Below are positions 45,324 to 54,812 of a DNA stretch of 64,000 nucleotides, in pieces. The notes under the pieces were generated by a model. The model was not told where the DNA came from. It was given only the letters and a program-made list of their open reading frames with translations, and ran no database searches. Origin of the DNA: SZUA-378 sp036652815 (GTDB lineage Bacteria; Bacillota; Clostridia; Lachnospirales; Lachnospiraceae); the NCBI GenBank assembly GCA_036652815.1, contig JAVVVE010000001.1:1-64000 (forward strand). Direction: 5' to 3'. Every line of letters begins with the position of its first letter. The first letter of the stretch is position 1. The translations under genes and the position numbers were made by a program.

Positions 45324-46564
45324 AAGATATCACCTGTCATAAAAAGTGTCTCATACGCCTGTACGATCCCATCCCAACTGTAATGTTCTCTAATACGCTG
45401 TCTGGCCAGTTGTCCCAGTGCCTGTCTATCAGATGCCGTCATCGCATCCGCAGCTGCCAGTGTCCTTGTTAAATCACCTATTTCTTTATGCCAGTACAGA
45501 GCGCCCTGCTCCGCAACCTCGCGATTAAATCCCACATCGAGCAATAAGTTCACATCCGTCATGCTAAGTGCCTCCAGCAGACTGGGATTAGTCCCGCCCA
45601 CCTCATGCCCATGTAAATAAGCAAAGGCATCTCTTCTTATATGGTTCAGCATGCCTGCATCATAGACAGTACCAACAAATTTAATTCTCTTGTCCCGCTT
45701 AAAATCAGTCGTTTCTACTAGGGTATCATAAAATGCATTCTGTTCTGCATTGGTAATGAGCACAAGGTCTTTGGTGGTCTTACTGGCTATGAATTCTCTG
45801 AGCATCGTTTCATAATTATTCTCCGGTACAAATCTGCCAACTACCAGATAATATGCCTGTGGAGTAATGGCATGCATCTGATACCATTCTTTGAGTGCTT
45901 CCTGTTCCTGTTTTTCCTGTTCCTGTTTTTCCTGTTCCTGTTCTTCCTGTTCCTGTTCTTCCCCGGTGTGAGCTGACACGTCTGAAACAGATGATCCCGG
46001 TTCGACATCGGCTCCATAGGCAATGTAAGTGGTTTTCGGTGTGTATGCGGCATACTCCTGTTGGATATACAGTTCGATATTCTTGGAATCACAGATCAGT
46101 AGATCTGCATGTTTTACCATCAGCCGCTCTGAGAACTTCCAATATCTTCTGATGGCAGGGCTCCATTTTGCACGCAGCCATTCATGTCCATCCGGATTGA
46201 CAAAGAGACGTACGCCTGACTTGTGCAGCTTTCTCTTATAATACCCGATCCATGGGCCGATCCTACAAGCCAGCACATAAATCACGGCATCCTCCCAATG
46301 ATGTGCCCGTATCGACCGCAGGCTCGCCCGCAAAGCCATAATATCATAATAGACCGCTCGTGCCGGGCCAATCTTGGGTACCGGGAGTTGAAAACACTCT
46401 GCACCCAGATATTCAAAAGTACGATTTTCTTCTCCCATACAAGCTACATGATATTGTATCTGCGTGTTTTTTCTCTTCTCTACCAATCTGTCTACAAAGG
46501 TCTCAAATCCGCCATAGCTAGCCGGGATACCCTTGGAACCAATGATAAAAACATGTTTTGTCAT
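45320..46564 (-). CDS. GT4 rhamnosyltransferase-like protein (DUF1972 N-terminus)
   Basis: 414 residues. IIGSKGIPASYGGFETFVD is the DUF1972 signature seen in WchF/Cps2T beta-1,4-rhamnosyltransferases, which add the second sugar of many streptococcal repeat units. NPDGHEWLRAKW (about 143-154) and YLHGHEVGGTNPSLLEAL (donor site) follow. Between the two domains is a low-complexity insert built from four five-residue units of E(E/K)QEQ, encoded by four 15-bp units (45901-45960). Its ATG is followed closely by the next gene's start region (4-nt overlap at the end). Confidence 0.88.
   Translation of the reverse strand: MTKHVFIIGSKGIPASYGGFETFVDRLVEKRKNTQIQYHVACMGEENRTFEYLGAECFQLPVPKIGPARAVYYDIMALRASLRSIRAHHWEDAVIYVLACRIGPWIGYYKRKLHKSGVRLFVNPDGHEWLRAKWSPAIRRYWKFSERLMVKHADLLICDSKNIELYIQQEYAAYTPKTTYIAYGADVEPGSSVSDVSAHTGEEQEQEEQEQEKQEQEKQEQEALKEWYQMHAITPQAYYLVVGRFVPENNYETMLREFIASKTTKDLVLITNAEQNAFYDTLVETTDFKRDKRIKFVGTVYDAGMLNHIRRDAFAYLHGHEVGGTNPSLLEALSMTDVNLLLDVGFNREVAEQGALYWHKEIGDLTRTLAAADAMTASDRQALGQLARQRIREHYSWDGIVQAYETLFMTGDIL
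45901..45960 (-). repeat. Four tandem 15-bp units (minisatellite) in the rhamnosyltransferase gene
   Basis: Units of cctgttcctgtt plus ttt or ctt repeat four times, 60 bp, and code for E(E/K)QEQ repeats in the linker of the GT. Length changes by one unit keep the frame, so linker length could vary between strains without loss of the protein. Confidence 0.92.
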
Positions 46565-46573
46565 GATACTCTC

Positions 46574-48040
46574 CTATTTGGTGATCCTATAGAGTGCATA
46601 AGGATAGCGCCCGATACCCGAATCCATTACATAAGTGACGGTTAGTCCCTTCGCCTCGTATTCGGCTATCCGTTTATCTACTTCTTTTCCGGTATTCATG
46701 TACCACGCTGTCGTATACTGTTCTGTGAGCAGATCGTAATTCGCCATATGTGAGGTTTGATGATTGGGAAAATAATAAGCCAACAAAGTCCATGATATCA
46801 TGGCATCATTGGTAATAATAGCGTCTCCCGGTTGTAGATGCTGTGCAAAGTATTCTTTGGTTTCTTCTGTTTGATATGCTTTTTCTACTTTTATCATGGA
46901 TGCTAATTGAGGAAGGCCAAACAGCAACACAGCTATAATTAATATCTGTGCATAGATTCTTTTGGTACTGCATCCTGTAAATGCAATGCCAAAAGCAAGG
47001 CAGACAAGTCCCATAGCAGAATATAAATATCGTACTACATATAACGGTCTAAATAGATAAGAAACGCCGATGCCCACTGCCAGGGTACCTACTGTTACGA
47101 TACCGCAGAGTAAAACCAATAGTCTATCAGCATCCCAATGTTTGATTTTCTGCCAGTCAAATCTAAGAAATGCCTGATCGGTTTTCTCCTTCTGGTGGGT
47201 AATATGCAGTCCGTCTTGTGTGAAAAGATAAATAAATGCTGACAATGCCAAAATCAAGCGCAACAGTTTACCAAATCGATTCGAACCAAAGACATAGCGA
47301 ATGCATTCTTTGATATCAATATTACTAATCCAATAATCCTGCGATACCATGTCAAATTGTTTTAACAAAACAAGCAGCCACGGGAAATATGCCACCACTG
47401 CTACAAAACCGCTCAGCAAACAGGGGATGATGTTCTTCTTATCCCGAGCGATTAATACCACATAGAGAAACAGATAGATAAAAGCAACCATAATCAGTGC
47501 ATAATAATGAGAATAGGCAGCCGCAAGGCTACATATGGAAAAACCTGCCCATGGATAAAATCCGGATCTGGGTGTTCGCATTAATTCATATGCAAATAAT
47601 GCCGTCAAGGTAACGAACAGCATACTCCATGTATACATCCTGATCTCTACGATCATCTCCATGCAATTACCTGTAAAAGTCAGTAATACAAGAAAAATAG
47701 CCGCGGCATAGATGCCAAATCTTTTCTTGAGATACGTATTGGCTAATACCGCAGCCAACACGATCGCCAAATAAGAAAATACTCTTCCCGCAATAGCACT
47801 ATAACCACCAAATAAGGCGAAAAATTGATAAAGGAGATAATAAAGGGGTGGGTGTACATCTGCCGCAGTAGTCTTTATCATAGTTGGAACATCCATTTTA
47901 AGTAACATCAGTGAGAATCCCTCGTCACCCGAGATAGAATCATTCCCTATCCTAATCGCCTGAAAGGCCAGGATGAGTATCGTAAATAATAATAAATAGA
48001 CTTCTTCTTTTTTGATTCTTTTCCTATTCGTCTTATCCAT
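46574..48040 (-). CDS. GT39-like membrane glycosyltransferase (PMT/ArnT superfamily)
   Basis: 488 residues with about ten membrane spans. The first outside loop holds SGDEGFSL and DVHPPLYYLLY, the catalytic acid and donor motifs of PMT_2/ArnT GT-C enzymes, and the C-terminal 85 residues are a soluble outside domain (QPGDAIITND). It would use a polyprenyl-phosphate sugar such as that made by the GtrB-like protein to modify glycan outside the membrane. It is the downstream neighbour of the initiating transferase (3-nt gap). A second GT39-like gene is at 55537. Confidence 0.8.
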   Translation of the reverse strand: MDKTNRKRIKKEEVYLLLFTILILAFQAIRIGNDSISGDEGFSLMLLKMDVPTMIKTTAADVHPPLYYLLYQFFALFGGYSAIAGRVFSYLAIVLAAVLANTYLKKRFGIYAAAIFLVLLTFTGNCMEMIVEIRMYTWSMLFVTLTALFAYELMRTPRSGFYPWAGFSICSLAAAYSHYYALIMVAFIYLFLYVVLIARDKKNIIPCLLSGFVAVVAYFPWLLVLLKQFDMVSQDYWISNIDIKECIRYVFGSNRFGKLLRLILALSAFIYLFTQDGLHITHQKEKTDQAFLRFDWQKIKHWDADRLLVLLCGIVTVGTLAVGIGVSYLFRPLYVVRYLYSAMGLVCLAFGIAFTGCSTKRIYAQILIIAVLLFGLPQLASMIKVEKAYQTEETKEYFAQHLQPGDAIITNDAMISWTLLAYYFPNHQTSHMANYDLLTEQYTTAWYMNTGKEVDKRIAEYEAKGLTVTYVMDSGIGRYPYALYRITK

Positions 48041-48043
48041 CTT

Positions 48044-49465
48044 CTATTTTGACCCTCTTCCAATCATCACGACCCATATGGTACGGATTAGTATTTTAAT
48101 ATCCAGACTAAGCGACCAATTATTAATATATTCCAAATCATATTTCACAACATCATCAAAATCTGCTATGTTACTGCGTCCGCTCACCTGCCACAGACCT
48201 GTTAAGCCCGGCGTCATGCACAACCGCCTGCGATAATATAGGCTATAGTGTTCAAACTCATCCTCTGTGGGTGGTCTGGTACCGATTAAACTCATATCTC
48301 CTCTGAGCACATTATAGAATTGTGGGAGTTCATCCAGGCTGGTCTTACGTAAAAATCTGCCCACCGCTGTGATACGTGGGTCATTATCCATCTTAAACAT
48401 AAGACCCCCCATTTGATTCTTTTCCTGCAATTCCTTTTTACGCTCCTCTGCATCGGTATACATAGAACGAAACTTATATAATTTAAATCGTCTGCCGTTT
48501 TTCCCGATCCTGGTCTGTGAAAAAAACACCGGTCCTGTAGAATTAAGCTTAATTGCCAGTGCAATCCAAGGAAGTAACAGCACGGTAATGCTTAAGCCTA
48601 TCACACCGCCTACGATATCCATAATACGCTTAATCATCCTCCTCTGGTAATCAATCTGATAGATGGCATAGGTAACTACGATATAATCACCAAATTTACC
48701 GATACTGCTTTCCTTTGATTTCCAAGTTGTCATATTGATACTATAGTGGCAAATCACTCCCATAGATTCAAAATCCCTGATAATGGCTTGTACTGCCTCG
48801 TTTGATTCATGTTGTAAGCTGATAAAAACCTCATCTAACGGAATCTGTCTGGCCACTTCCATCACATTAGTGCGATTCGCCACCACCGGAATCCCATGAT
48901 ATGCAGTCCCTATCGCATCACTGTCTACGATGGTTAATGCTGTAATCTCATAATTAATCAGCATACTTTGAGATAAATTGCGTAAGGTCTCTTCTACATT
49001 CGCCTGCTCTGTAATCAGCATAATCTGCACTCTGCAGCGTTCACTTTTCATATAGCGGGTTAAGATCTTTTTGACGATGCAATGAGCCAGATATGTAAAC
49101 AAGGTATTGAAAATAGCAAAATATCCCCAGACCAGTCGGGAGAAAATATATGCCTGCTTGGTTACAAACAAAAAACAACCAATCCCAATCAGCATAATGG
49201 CATTATATTTGAGTACAGTAATCAGTTCGACGAAATATCCTCTCTTTAAGAAGTCTTTGTTCCAGTCAATCAAAAGACTGAACATCGTGCAAAAGAGCAT
49301 CAGACACAGACAGACCATATAATGGATCTCGCCTTTATTCATCACACTCAAGGTGCCTAGCTTAAGCCATACTGCTATGCTATAAGACAGGATAATAACA
49401 AAGAGGTCAGCCGCCAATAAACAGTATAATTCTGTAATCTTATTTCTCTGACTAATTTGATTCAA
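48044..49465 (-). CDS. Polyprenyl-phosphate glycosylphosphotransferase (initiating enzyme)
   Basis: 473 residues. Four to five N-terminal membrane spans and a CoA-binding-like domain (about 150-290) are followed by the bacterial sugar transferase domain with KRIMDIVGG, GPVFFSQTRIGKNG, KFRSMYTDAE, RKTSLDELPQFYNVLRGDMSLIGTRPP and PGLTGLWQVSGR. It moves a sugar-1-phosphate onto undecaprenyl phosphate to start the repeat. TTG at 49465 is chosen since AGGGGAG lies 7 nt upstream; an ATG at 49501 would overlap the polymerase gene by 50 nt. First sugar unknown (WbaP- or PglC-type, Gal or HexNAc). Confidence 0.92.
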   Translation of the reverse strand: MNQISQRNKITELYCLLAADLFVIILSYSIAVWLKLGTLSVMNKGEIHYMVCLCLMLFCTMFSLLIDWNKDFLKRGYFVELITVLKYNAIMLIGIGCFLFVTKQAYIFSRLVWGYFAIFNTLFTYLAHCIVKKILTRYMKSERCRVQIMLITEQANVEETLRNLSQSMLINYEITALTIVDSDAIGTAYHGIPVVANRTNVMEVARQIPLDEVFISLQHESNEAVQAIIRDFESMGVICHYSINMTTWKSKESSIGKFGDYIVVTYAIYQIDYQRRMIKRIMDIVGGVIGLSITVLLLPWIALAIKLNSTGPVFFSQTRIGKNGRRFKLYKFRSMYTDAEERKKELQEKNQMGGLMFKMDNDPRITAVGRFLRKTSLDELPQFYNVLRGDMSLIGTRPPTEDEFEHYSLYYRRRLCMTPGLTGLWQVSGRSNIADFDDVVKYDLEYINNWSLSLDIKILIRTIWVVMIGRGSK

Positions 49466-50627
49466 GATGATTCTCCCCTGTGGCAAAAACCCGCCAAACA
49501 TAATATGTTCTTCCGCCGGTTACCATAAACACCCGACTCCAGCTACCCGCTAACAGCAGTATCACATAATTCCTTAAGATATAAACAGAGACTGCATGTG
49601 CCTCAAACACGGTATAGATACTAAACATAACGATAACCAGTAATGCCATGCTGTCTTTTTCTCTGCTGCAATCGCGTATCATCAATAAGTGTACCACCAG
49701 ATAAGTGACTCCGGGAACAATACCATACCAGTAAAACAAACGCATCAGTCCCATATCAAAATAAATATTGTTATCAGGAACAGAAAACAAAGACCAAAAT
49801 GGAATGCCACCATAATAATAGGACCATCTGATTCTGCCCGTTACATATTGATCGATGCCCATTAAAGGTCCCGGTCTATATCCGTATTTAGAGGCTACCA
49901 AGGAAATGAAAAAGCAGCCCAACACCGCAAGTGCCCCTAACAGATAGATCCACTTGAATCTCTGCAGCTTAGGAAATGCATAAAGACAAGCTGCTGCCAG
50001 GATAGTCAGTGTAGTAATAATTACGCCTGTTTTAGAATCCGTCAGCAAAAATAATCCTATATTTCCTAAGAACAAAAGAAGATACGCATACCACTTTAAT
50101 TGATCAAAGTAAAGATAAATACCCAAGATCACCAGGCTCCATATCATGCAGTGAAGTGCATTGGGATGTCCCAAGCCCAACGTATATCTGGTCTCTACCA
50201 GATCCCCTCTATAAGGTGCTGTTACAGATACCTCACCTAATACACCCATGAGCGACAGTACCATCAGCAATACTGTTCCTGACAGAATCGTATAAAAAAC
50301 GATCTTTAGCATATTACGTAGCGAAATCCCTTTGGTAGCTGCCACAAATACAACGATCCTGATAATATCATTACGCTCCGTGGCAAAATAGGAGATGGCA
50401 CCCAGAATAGCAAACCCTATCATCGTAATCCATTCTTTGGTCGTATACTGCGTCATCATTATCTTAAGGACGAGCAATACAAAGGTAACCTGAAATAAGC
50501 GTCCCTCGATTGGATTGGTAAACGCACTTTTATCGATTAAAACAATCGCCAGTTCAATCGCCAATGCCATATAATATGCGGTGGTTCCCAGTTTTCTCAG
50601 CTTATCGTTTACGGCTGCTGTTTCCAT
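49452..50627 (-). CDS. wzy: Wzy-like polysaccharide polymerase
   Basis: 391 residues, about ten membrane spans with a large central outside loop (about 225-290) bearing VPDNNIYFDMG and GLGHPNALHCM, in keeping with Wzy/O-antigen ligase proteins, whose sequence conservation is low. ATG at 50627 has AGAGGA 6 nt upstream; an ATG at 50669 overlaps the upstream TGA (ATGA) but has no such site. Position directly before the initiating transferase supports polymerase. A ligase function is the alternative. Confidence 0.75.
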   Translation of the reverse strand: METAAVNDKLRKLGTTAYYMALAIELAIVLIDKSAFTNPIEGRLFQVTFVLLVLKIMMTQYTTKEWITMIGFAILGAISYFATERNDIIRIVVFVAATKGISLRNMLKIVFYTILSGTVLLMVLSLMGVLGEVSVTAPYRGDLVETRYTLGLGHPNALHCMIWSLVILGIYLYFDQLKWYAYLLLFLGNIGLFLLTDSKTGVIITTLTILAAACLYAFPKLQRFKWIYLLGALAVLGCFFISLVASKYGYRPGPLMGIDQYVTGRIRWSYYYGGIPFWSLFSVPDNNIYFDMGLMRLFYWYGIVPGVTYLVVHLLMIRDCSREKDSMALLVIVMFSIYTVFEAHAVSVYILRNYVILLLAGSWSRVFMVTGGRTYYVWRVFATGENHLESN

Positions 50628-50665
50628 ATGATTCCTCTTTTCTATCACTTCACAATACCACAATT

Positions 50666-51547
50666 TCATCTATGAATCAACTTTTTCGCCTGATTCCAAT
50701 AGTCCACAACCTTATTTTGCCACAGATAAGCTGCCCGTATGCATAAGTATTCGCCTATCTTAAACCCACTGCTGCGAGCGATCCTCCATCCTTTTCCATA
50801 TCTCATAATGTACTCGTCCATAAAGAATCTCTTGCAGAGCGGATTCTCCTGCAAGGAATATTTCCGATACAATGCATAATAATCATGGAATATCCGATCA
50901 TCTCTTTCCTCAAACATATGGGTATATTGTTCCCCATGCAGTCCAATCGACACCAAAGGTTCTTCACTGTAAGCGAACTTGCTGTTATGGCTCAGGATCT
51001 CAAAATAAAGAAATAAGTCAGAGGCCCAGTTACTGTGCTCGTCAAATCGTTCTCCATGATTACGATAGATGGTTCCACTGGGTGCTCCTATCTGATTGCC
51101 CAAAAACAGATGTCGATAGTCCTGTTGTAATAAGGTGATAAAGGTCTGTGGAATCTGTCTTGCATAAGCACTGTGATCTGATACCTGCATGCTACCGGAA
51201 AACGCAAATGCTGCCTCCGGATGCTCCTCCAATAGACTGACATAGACTGCCAGACTGTCTGCACCGGTAAACCAGTCATCACTAAACATGATCTTAATAT
51301 ATGCACCTTTTGCCTGTGCAATAGCCGCATTCCAGTTGTAGATATGACCTAACTTAATGAGGTTATGCGTATATCGTATCGGCATCGCCGGATATGTCTG
51401 GATCAATGCTTCCGTCATGTTATCGGTAGAATCATCCGTAATGATCACTTCATAATCCCGATAGGTCTGTATCGCGATGGAATCTAAGAGCTGCTTCACT
51501 TCTGCTGCATTGTTATAGGTTGGAATACAGATAGATACCTTTGCCAT
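50666..51547 (-). CDS. GT2 glycosyltransferase
   Basis: 293 residues. VSICIPTYNNAAEV, VIITDDSTDNM and IMFSDDWF (metal site) are the GT2 landmarks. The following 170 residues hold the acceptor region with GAPSGTIYRNHG. It is short for the family but complete. It lies between the PTPS-related gene and Wzy, 23 nt from the former. Donor unknown. Confidence 0.88.
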   Translation of the reverse strand: MAKVSICIPTYNNAAEVKQLLDSIAIQTYRDYEVIITDDSTDNMTEALIQTYPAMPIRYTHNLIKLGHIYNWNAAIAQAKGAYIKIMFSDDWFTGADSLAVYVSLLEEHPEAAFAFSGSMQVSDHSAYARQIPQTFITLLQQDYRHLFLGNQIGAPSGTIYRNHGERFDEHSNWASDLFLYFEILSHNSKFAYSEEPLVSIGLHGEQYTHMFEERDDRIFHDYYALYRKYSLQENPLCKRFFMDEYIMRYGKGWRIARSSGFKIGEYLCIRAAYLWQNKVVDYWNQAKKLIHR

Positions 51548-51570
51548 GTCATATCCTTTCTAAATTCATC

Positions 51571-53811
51571 TTAACGTTGTTTTAATTGCTTTTTTATTGC
51601 TATCACTGCGATGCCCATCCAGGTAATCAATGAAAGAACATTGCCGATTGCCCATATCGGTTTTTCTTTATATTCTACTGTTATTGTACCACTTTCCTGT
51701 GGCATTGAGAACCTTACCATACCCTTGTCTGACATCATAACCGGCAGTTCCTCTCCTTCTGCCTTTGCTATGTATCCCGGATAATAGGCTAATGGTACAT
51801 CAAAATAAGAGTTTTCGGAGACACATTCCACTTCCGAATAAAAAGAAATAGAAGTTCCTTTTTTCGTATACCCCGAAATTTGTACGGCAGCATCTGACGA
51901 TGGAATAATACATTCTCCATTTAGATACCAATTATATGGATTAATCCCTTGATACATATACAAATCGTCATTCGCATTCATGGCAATCGTTTCACTTTTA
52001 TTGGAAAAGGTCTCTTTCTCAAGCGTTCCGTCCAAAAATTGCAGTGAACAGGCAAATAGCATAATTACTATCAAAATTTTTGTTTTCTCAGACCGATTTG
52101 TATCGAAAAAAGAAACAATACCGATGGTTGCCGTTATGGACCAAAAGATGCTTGTTATTAATAATAAACGAAATGCAAATTGCATTTTTGAGGAAATAGC
52201 ATCAATTACTGCAATCTTTTGCAATGCCTCCCACGGAAACATCCACGATGCCATAAAGAGTGCAATACCGCCCATAATAAGTGTAAAAGCACCTATTTTA
52301 TAGTTCCTCTCATTTTTTTCTTTTACTGCGAAGTATGAAATAAGGAAAAGAATCACACCAATAAGAAGTGTAAGCCCCAGAGTTAATGGCATTTCGCTTT
52401 TTGTCGTTCCTAAAGTAACATTTCCCAGAAATCCCCCTCCCCAGTTTTGAGAAAAAACCTGTGAAAAGTAAACACCGCTTTCGTGCAACGGTGAGGTTAG
52501 CACACCAATATGAAATGGCAGTCTCATGTAAGAAAAAAGTGGAAGAGCACACCACAAAATCATCAAAATAGTCATTCCTGCCGCACAGAATAAATGAAAA
52601 ATTCTTTGCTTTTCTCTGCATAGTCTAGGAAAAAATATCACTACTGTAAGTAACGTAAAAAAAACAATCATTAAAGTAGACAGCATATGCGACATAAAAA
52701 TACAGGCATAGGCAATACTTGCCCCTATCCATTTTTTACTATTTCCTACTATGATTTCATAAATAGACCAGACAAGCAGTGGAAAAAATACCATTGCCAA
52801 GATTTCCCCGAGTGCTGCTCTTTCATAAATATTTAGTAAACGATAGGCACATAAGGAATAGATAATACTGCCAATGACTCCTGTCCACTTATCATTCATT
52901 AGATGTTTAAAAGAAACATAGGAAATGACAACCGTTGCCACATTAATGATAAGTATAAAAATCTTATAGCTTAGCATTAAAGATATTCCACATACTCTCA
53001 ATAACGCCGGAATGTATAGAAAAATATCCGGATACATAATCGGCATGGCATTACCATACCCATATAATTGAATCGGATTGATTCGCAATGGAATTTCTCC
53101 ATATTTCATTCCATAGTAAATTCCTTCTATGCGAGCCAAATGATGAGAAATATCATGCCCATGAATCAAAAAATCATTCAAATATGGCAATGTTGCAATG
53201 AAAATTGTAATTCCCAATATAAGTATGATGCCCAAATCATTCTCATCTGATTTCTTTCTCTGTCCATACCATACCAATAAAAGTATTCCCATGATGATTA
53301 ATATGCTTAAAAATAAAGAATCATTATAATGTGGTGTTGTACTTTTAATGGCTGTATCTAAAATAGAGAGTTCCCCTTCCTCGCATAGAAACTGCATCTC
53401 AGCATCTAAAAAAAGTCTTTCACAATCTATGGGAAGAGTAATCTCATTCTTTTCCGGGTCAAAGTTTACTGTTCCCAAAAGTATTCCTTTTTCATTTTTA
53501 TCGGTAACTGCCATTTTACTGATAATGGAAATGGTATTTTTAGGAGAAGTGGTGGAATATTGTACAGTTATAGAATATTCCCCTTTCTCTAACGCAAAAG
53601 GAGAAGTAGCCACACTGCTGCACGCACCTTGCTCTTGCGACCATATGTAGCATCTTTTGCCTTCCTCATCTATCTGCGAAGCCCCCTCTAATGCCTGATA
53701 GCTATTGTAAGAAAATGATTTGCTATAATAATCATTTGTCTTCCAATTTGAAATACCAATACTTAAGACTACTCCTATAAACAAAAATAGGAAACACATT
53801 CTCTTTTTCAT
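51571..53811 (-). CDS. PTPS-related large membrane protein (paralogue of 4333-6567)
   Basis: 746 residues. An N-terminal span and outside beta domain are followed by about eleven spans and a C-terminal outside domain, closely matching the 744-residue protein at 4333 (for example GYGNAMPIMYPDIFLYIPALLR versus the other's PIMYPELFLYIPAFLR). HDISHHLARIEGIYYG carries the acidic/His loop. ATG at 53811 follows GGAGG by 6 nt; an earlier ATG is less likely. Codon composition is AT-rich compared with the flanking GT genes, so it may have arrived separately. Confidence 0.75.
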   Translation of the reverse strand: MKKRMCFLFLFIGVVLSIGISNWKTNDYYSKSFSYNSYQALEGASQIDEEGKRCYIWSQEQGACSSVATSPFALEKGEYSITVQYSTTSPKNTISIISKMAVTDKNEKGILLGTVNFDPEKNEITLPIDCERLFLDAEMQFLCEEGELSILDTAIKSTTPHYNDSLFLSILIIMGILLLVWYGQRKKSDENDLGIILILGITIFIATLPYLNDFLIHGHDISHHLARIEGIYYGMKYGEIPLRINPIQLYGYGNAMPIMYPDIFLYIPALLRVCGISLMLSYKIFILIINVATVVISYVSFKHLMNDKWTGVIGSIIYSLCAYRLLNIYERAALGEILAMVFFPLLVWSIYEIIVGNSKKWIGASIAYACIFMSHMLSTLMIVFFTLLTVVIFFPRLCREKQRIFHLFCAAGMTILMILWCALPLFSYMRLPFHIGVLTSPLHESGVYFSQVFSQNWGGGFLGNVTLGTTKSEMPLTLGLTLLIGVILFLISYFAVKEKNERNYKIGAFTLIMGGIALFMASWMFPWEALQKIAVIDAISSKMQFAFRLLLITSIFWSITATIGIVSFFDTNRSEKTKILIVIMLFACSLQFLDGTLEKETFSNKSETIAMNANDDLYMYQGINPYNWYLNGECIIPSSDAAVQISGYTKKGTSISFYSEVECVSENSYFDVPLAYYPGYIAKAEGEELPVMMSDKGMVRFSMPQESGTITVEYKEKPIWAIGNVLSLITWMGIAVIAIKKQLKQR

Positions 53812-53844
53812 TTCTCTCCTCCTCATATGTATTCTTTTTCTTCT

Positions 53845-54789
53845 TTATATATGGAGTAATTTTTTCATAATAAGCTTTATTGCAACTATATTATGGTGAA
53901 TTATTTTTCTACACTTCTTACGAGTATGCCTTACAAAGATGGTAATCTGTGATTCATCCTGCTTAATTAAGTGTGCATATTGTGCCTGATGTGTCCTGAG
54001 ATACAGAGGATAAGTATCGTCTATCTTAGTCTGAACAAAGGAAGCCTCTCTTCCAAAGATATCCTCTCCATCTTTAATCTTATCATCTACTTCAGAAAGC
54101 ACCGCTCTATTATTATATTCTTGATGGGCAGCAGAACGTACCTTCTCAGTAACTCGTTTTCTGACATCTTTCTCTCCACTGCCTCCCATATAACCAAAGT
54201 GCCATCCTCCATCCGCTACACGGATACCACACTCTTTACACTTTGGCCACCGTAATTCTCCAAGTGGCATCGTCTTGGCTACACTATAGCGGCATAGTTT
54301 GGTTCCCAACCACTGCTTGTGTGACACATCCTCAAATTCTCCACAGTAAGCCAATAGATTGCCTGATACTTCTTCCATGTTCAGATAGCAGTAGAACAAT
54401 CTCTGTGCCAGATGATAGACCTTACCATCTTCACAGTGTTCAGCAATCTCTCGCACGGTATCGGGATTGGGAATCTCATCGAGGTCACTGAAGATAATAA
54501 TATCATCATCCTGACAATCCTTTAATCCTCTTCCGACTGCATTCTTCTGAAAGGTATCTCTGTCATGAGTATATCCTGCCGGTGTGTCCTCCACTACCAC
54601 ATGGATAATCTTATCTGCAAATTCTGCAAACATCGCCTTATTCTCTTCATAATATAATGGTTTTTTTATCCCGGAAAAAGTCTCTGTTGCTTCGCTGATC
54701 ACAAATCTATCCACGACCGCATCCATCACATGCAGACGTATCTGTAACATATCAAGTTCATTAAAGAATTGAAAACAATCATATATCAT
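53845..54789 (-). CDS. GT17-family glycosyltransferase
   Basis: 314 residues like the catalytic domain of GT17 (beta-1,4-N-acetylglucosaminyltransferase family). MIYDCFQFFNELDML and VISEATETFSG begin it, FSDLDEIPNPD (about 99-109) is the metal site, and ADGGWHFGYMGG (about 194-205) the second conserved block. A basic C-terminus (KKCRKIIHH) suggests membrane association. It is next to a DUF5672 gene. The donor is likely UDP-HexNAc by family, not proven. Confidence 0.82.
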   Translation of the reverse strand: MIYDCFQFFNELDMLQIRLHVMDAVVDRFVISEATETFSGIKKPLYYEENKAMFAEFADKIIHVVVEDTPAGYTHDRDTFQKNAVGRGLKDCQDDDIIIFSDLDEIPNPDTVREIAEHCEDGKVYHLAQRLFYCYLNMEEVSGNLLAYCGEFEDVSHKQWLGTKLCRYSVAKTMPLGELRWPKCKECGIRVADGGWHFGYMGGSGEKDVRKRVTEKVRSAAHQEYNNRAVLSEVDDKIKDGEDIFGREASFVQTKIDDTYPLYLRTHQAQYAHLIKQDESQITIFVRHTRKKCRKIIHHNIVAIKLIMKKLLHI

Positions 54790-54812
54790 GGTAACCCCCG
54801 CTGACTCATCTG

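Noticed and set aside
45901..45960. CRISPR-like or intergenic repeat
   Set aside because: The units are directly tandem without spacers and lie in frame inside a gene.
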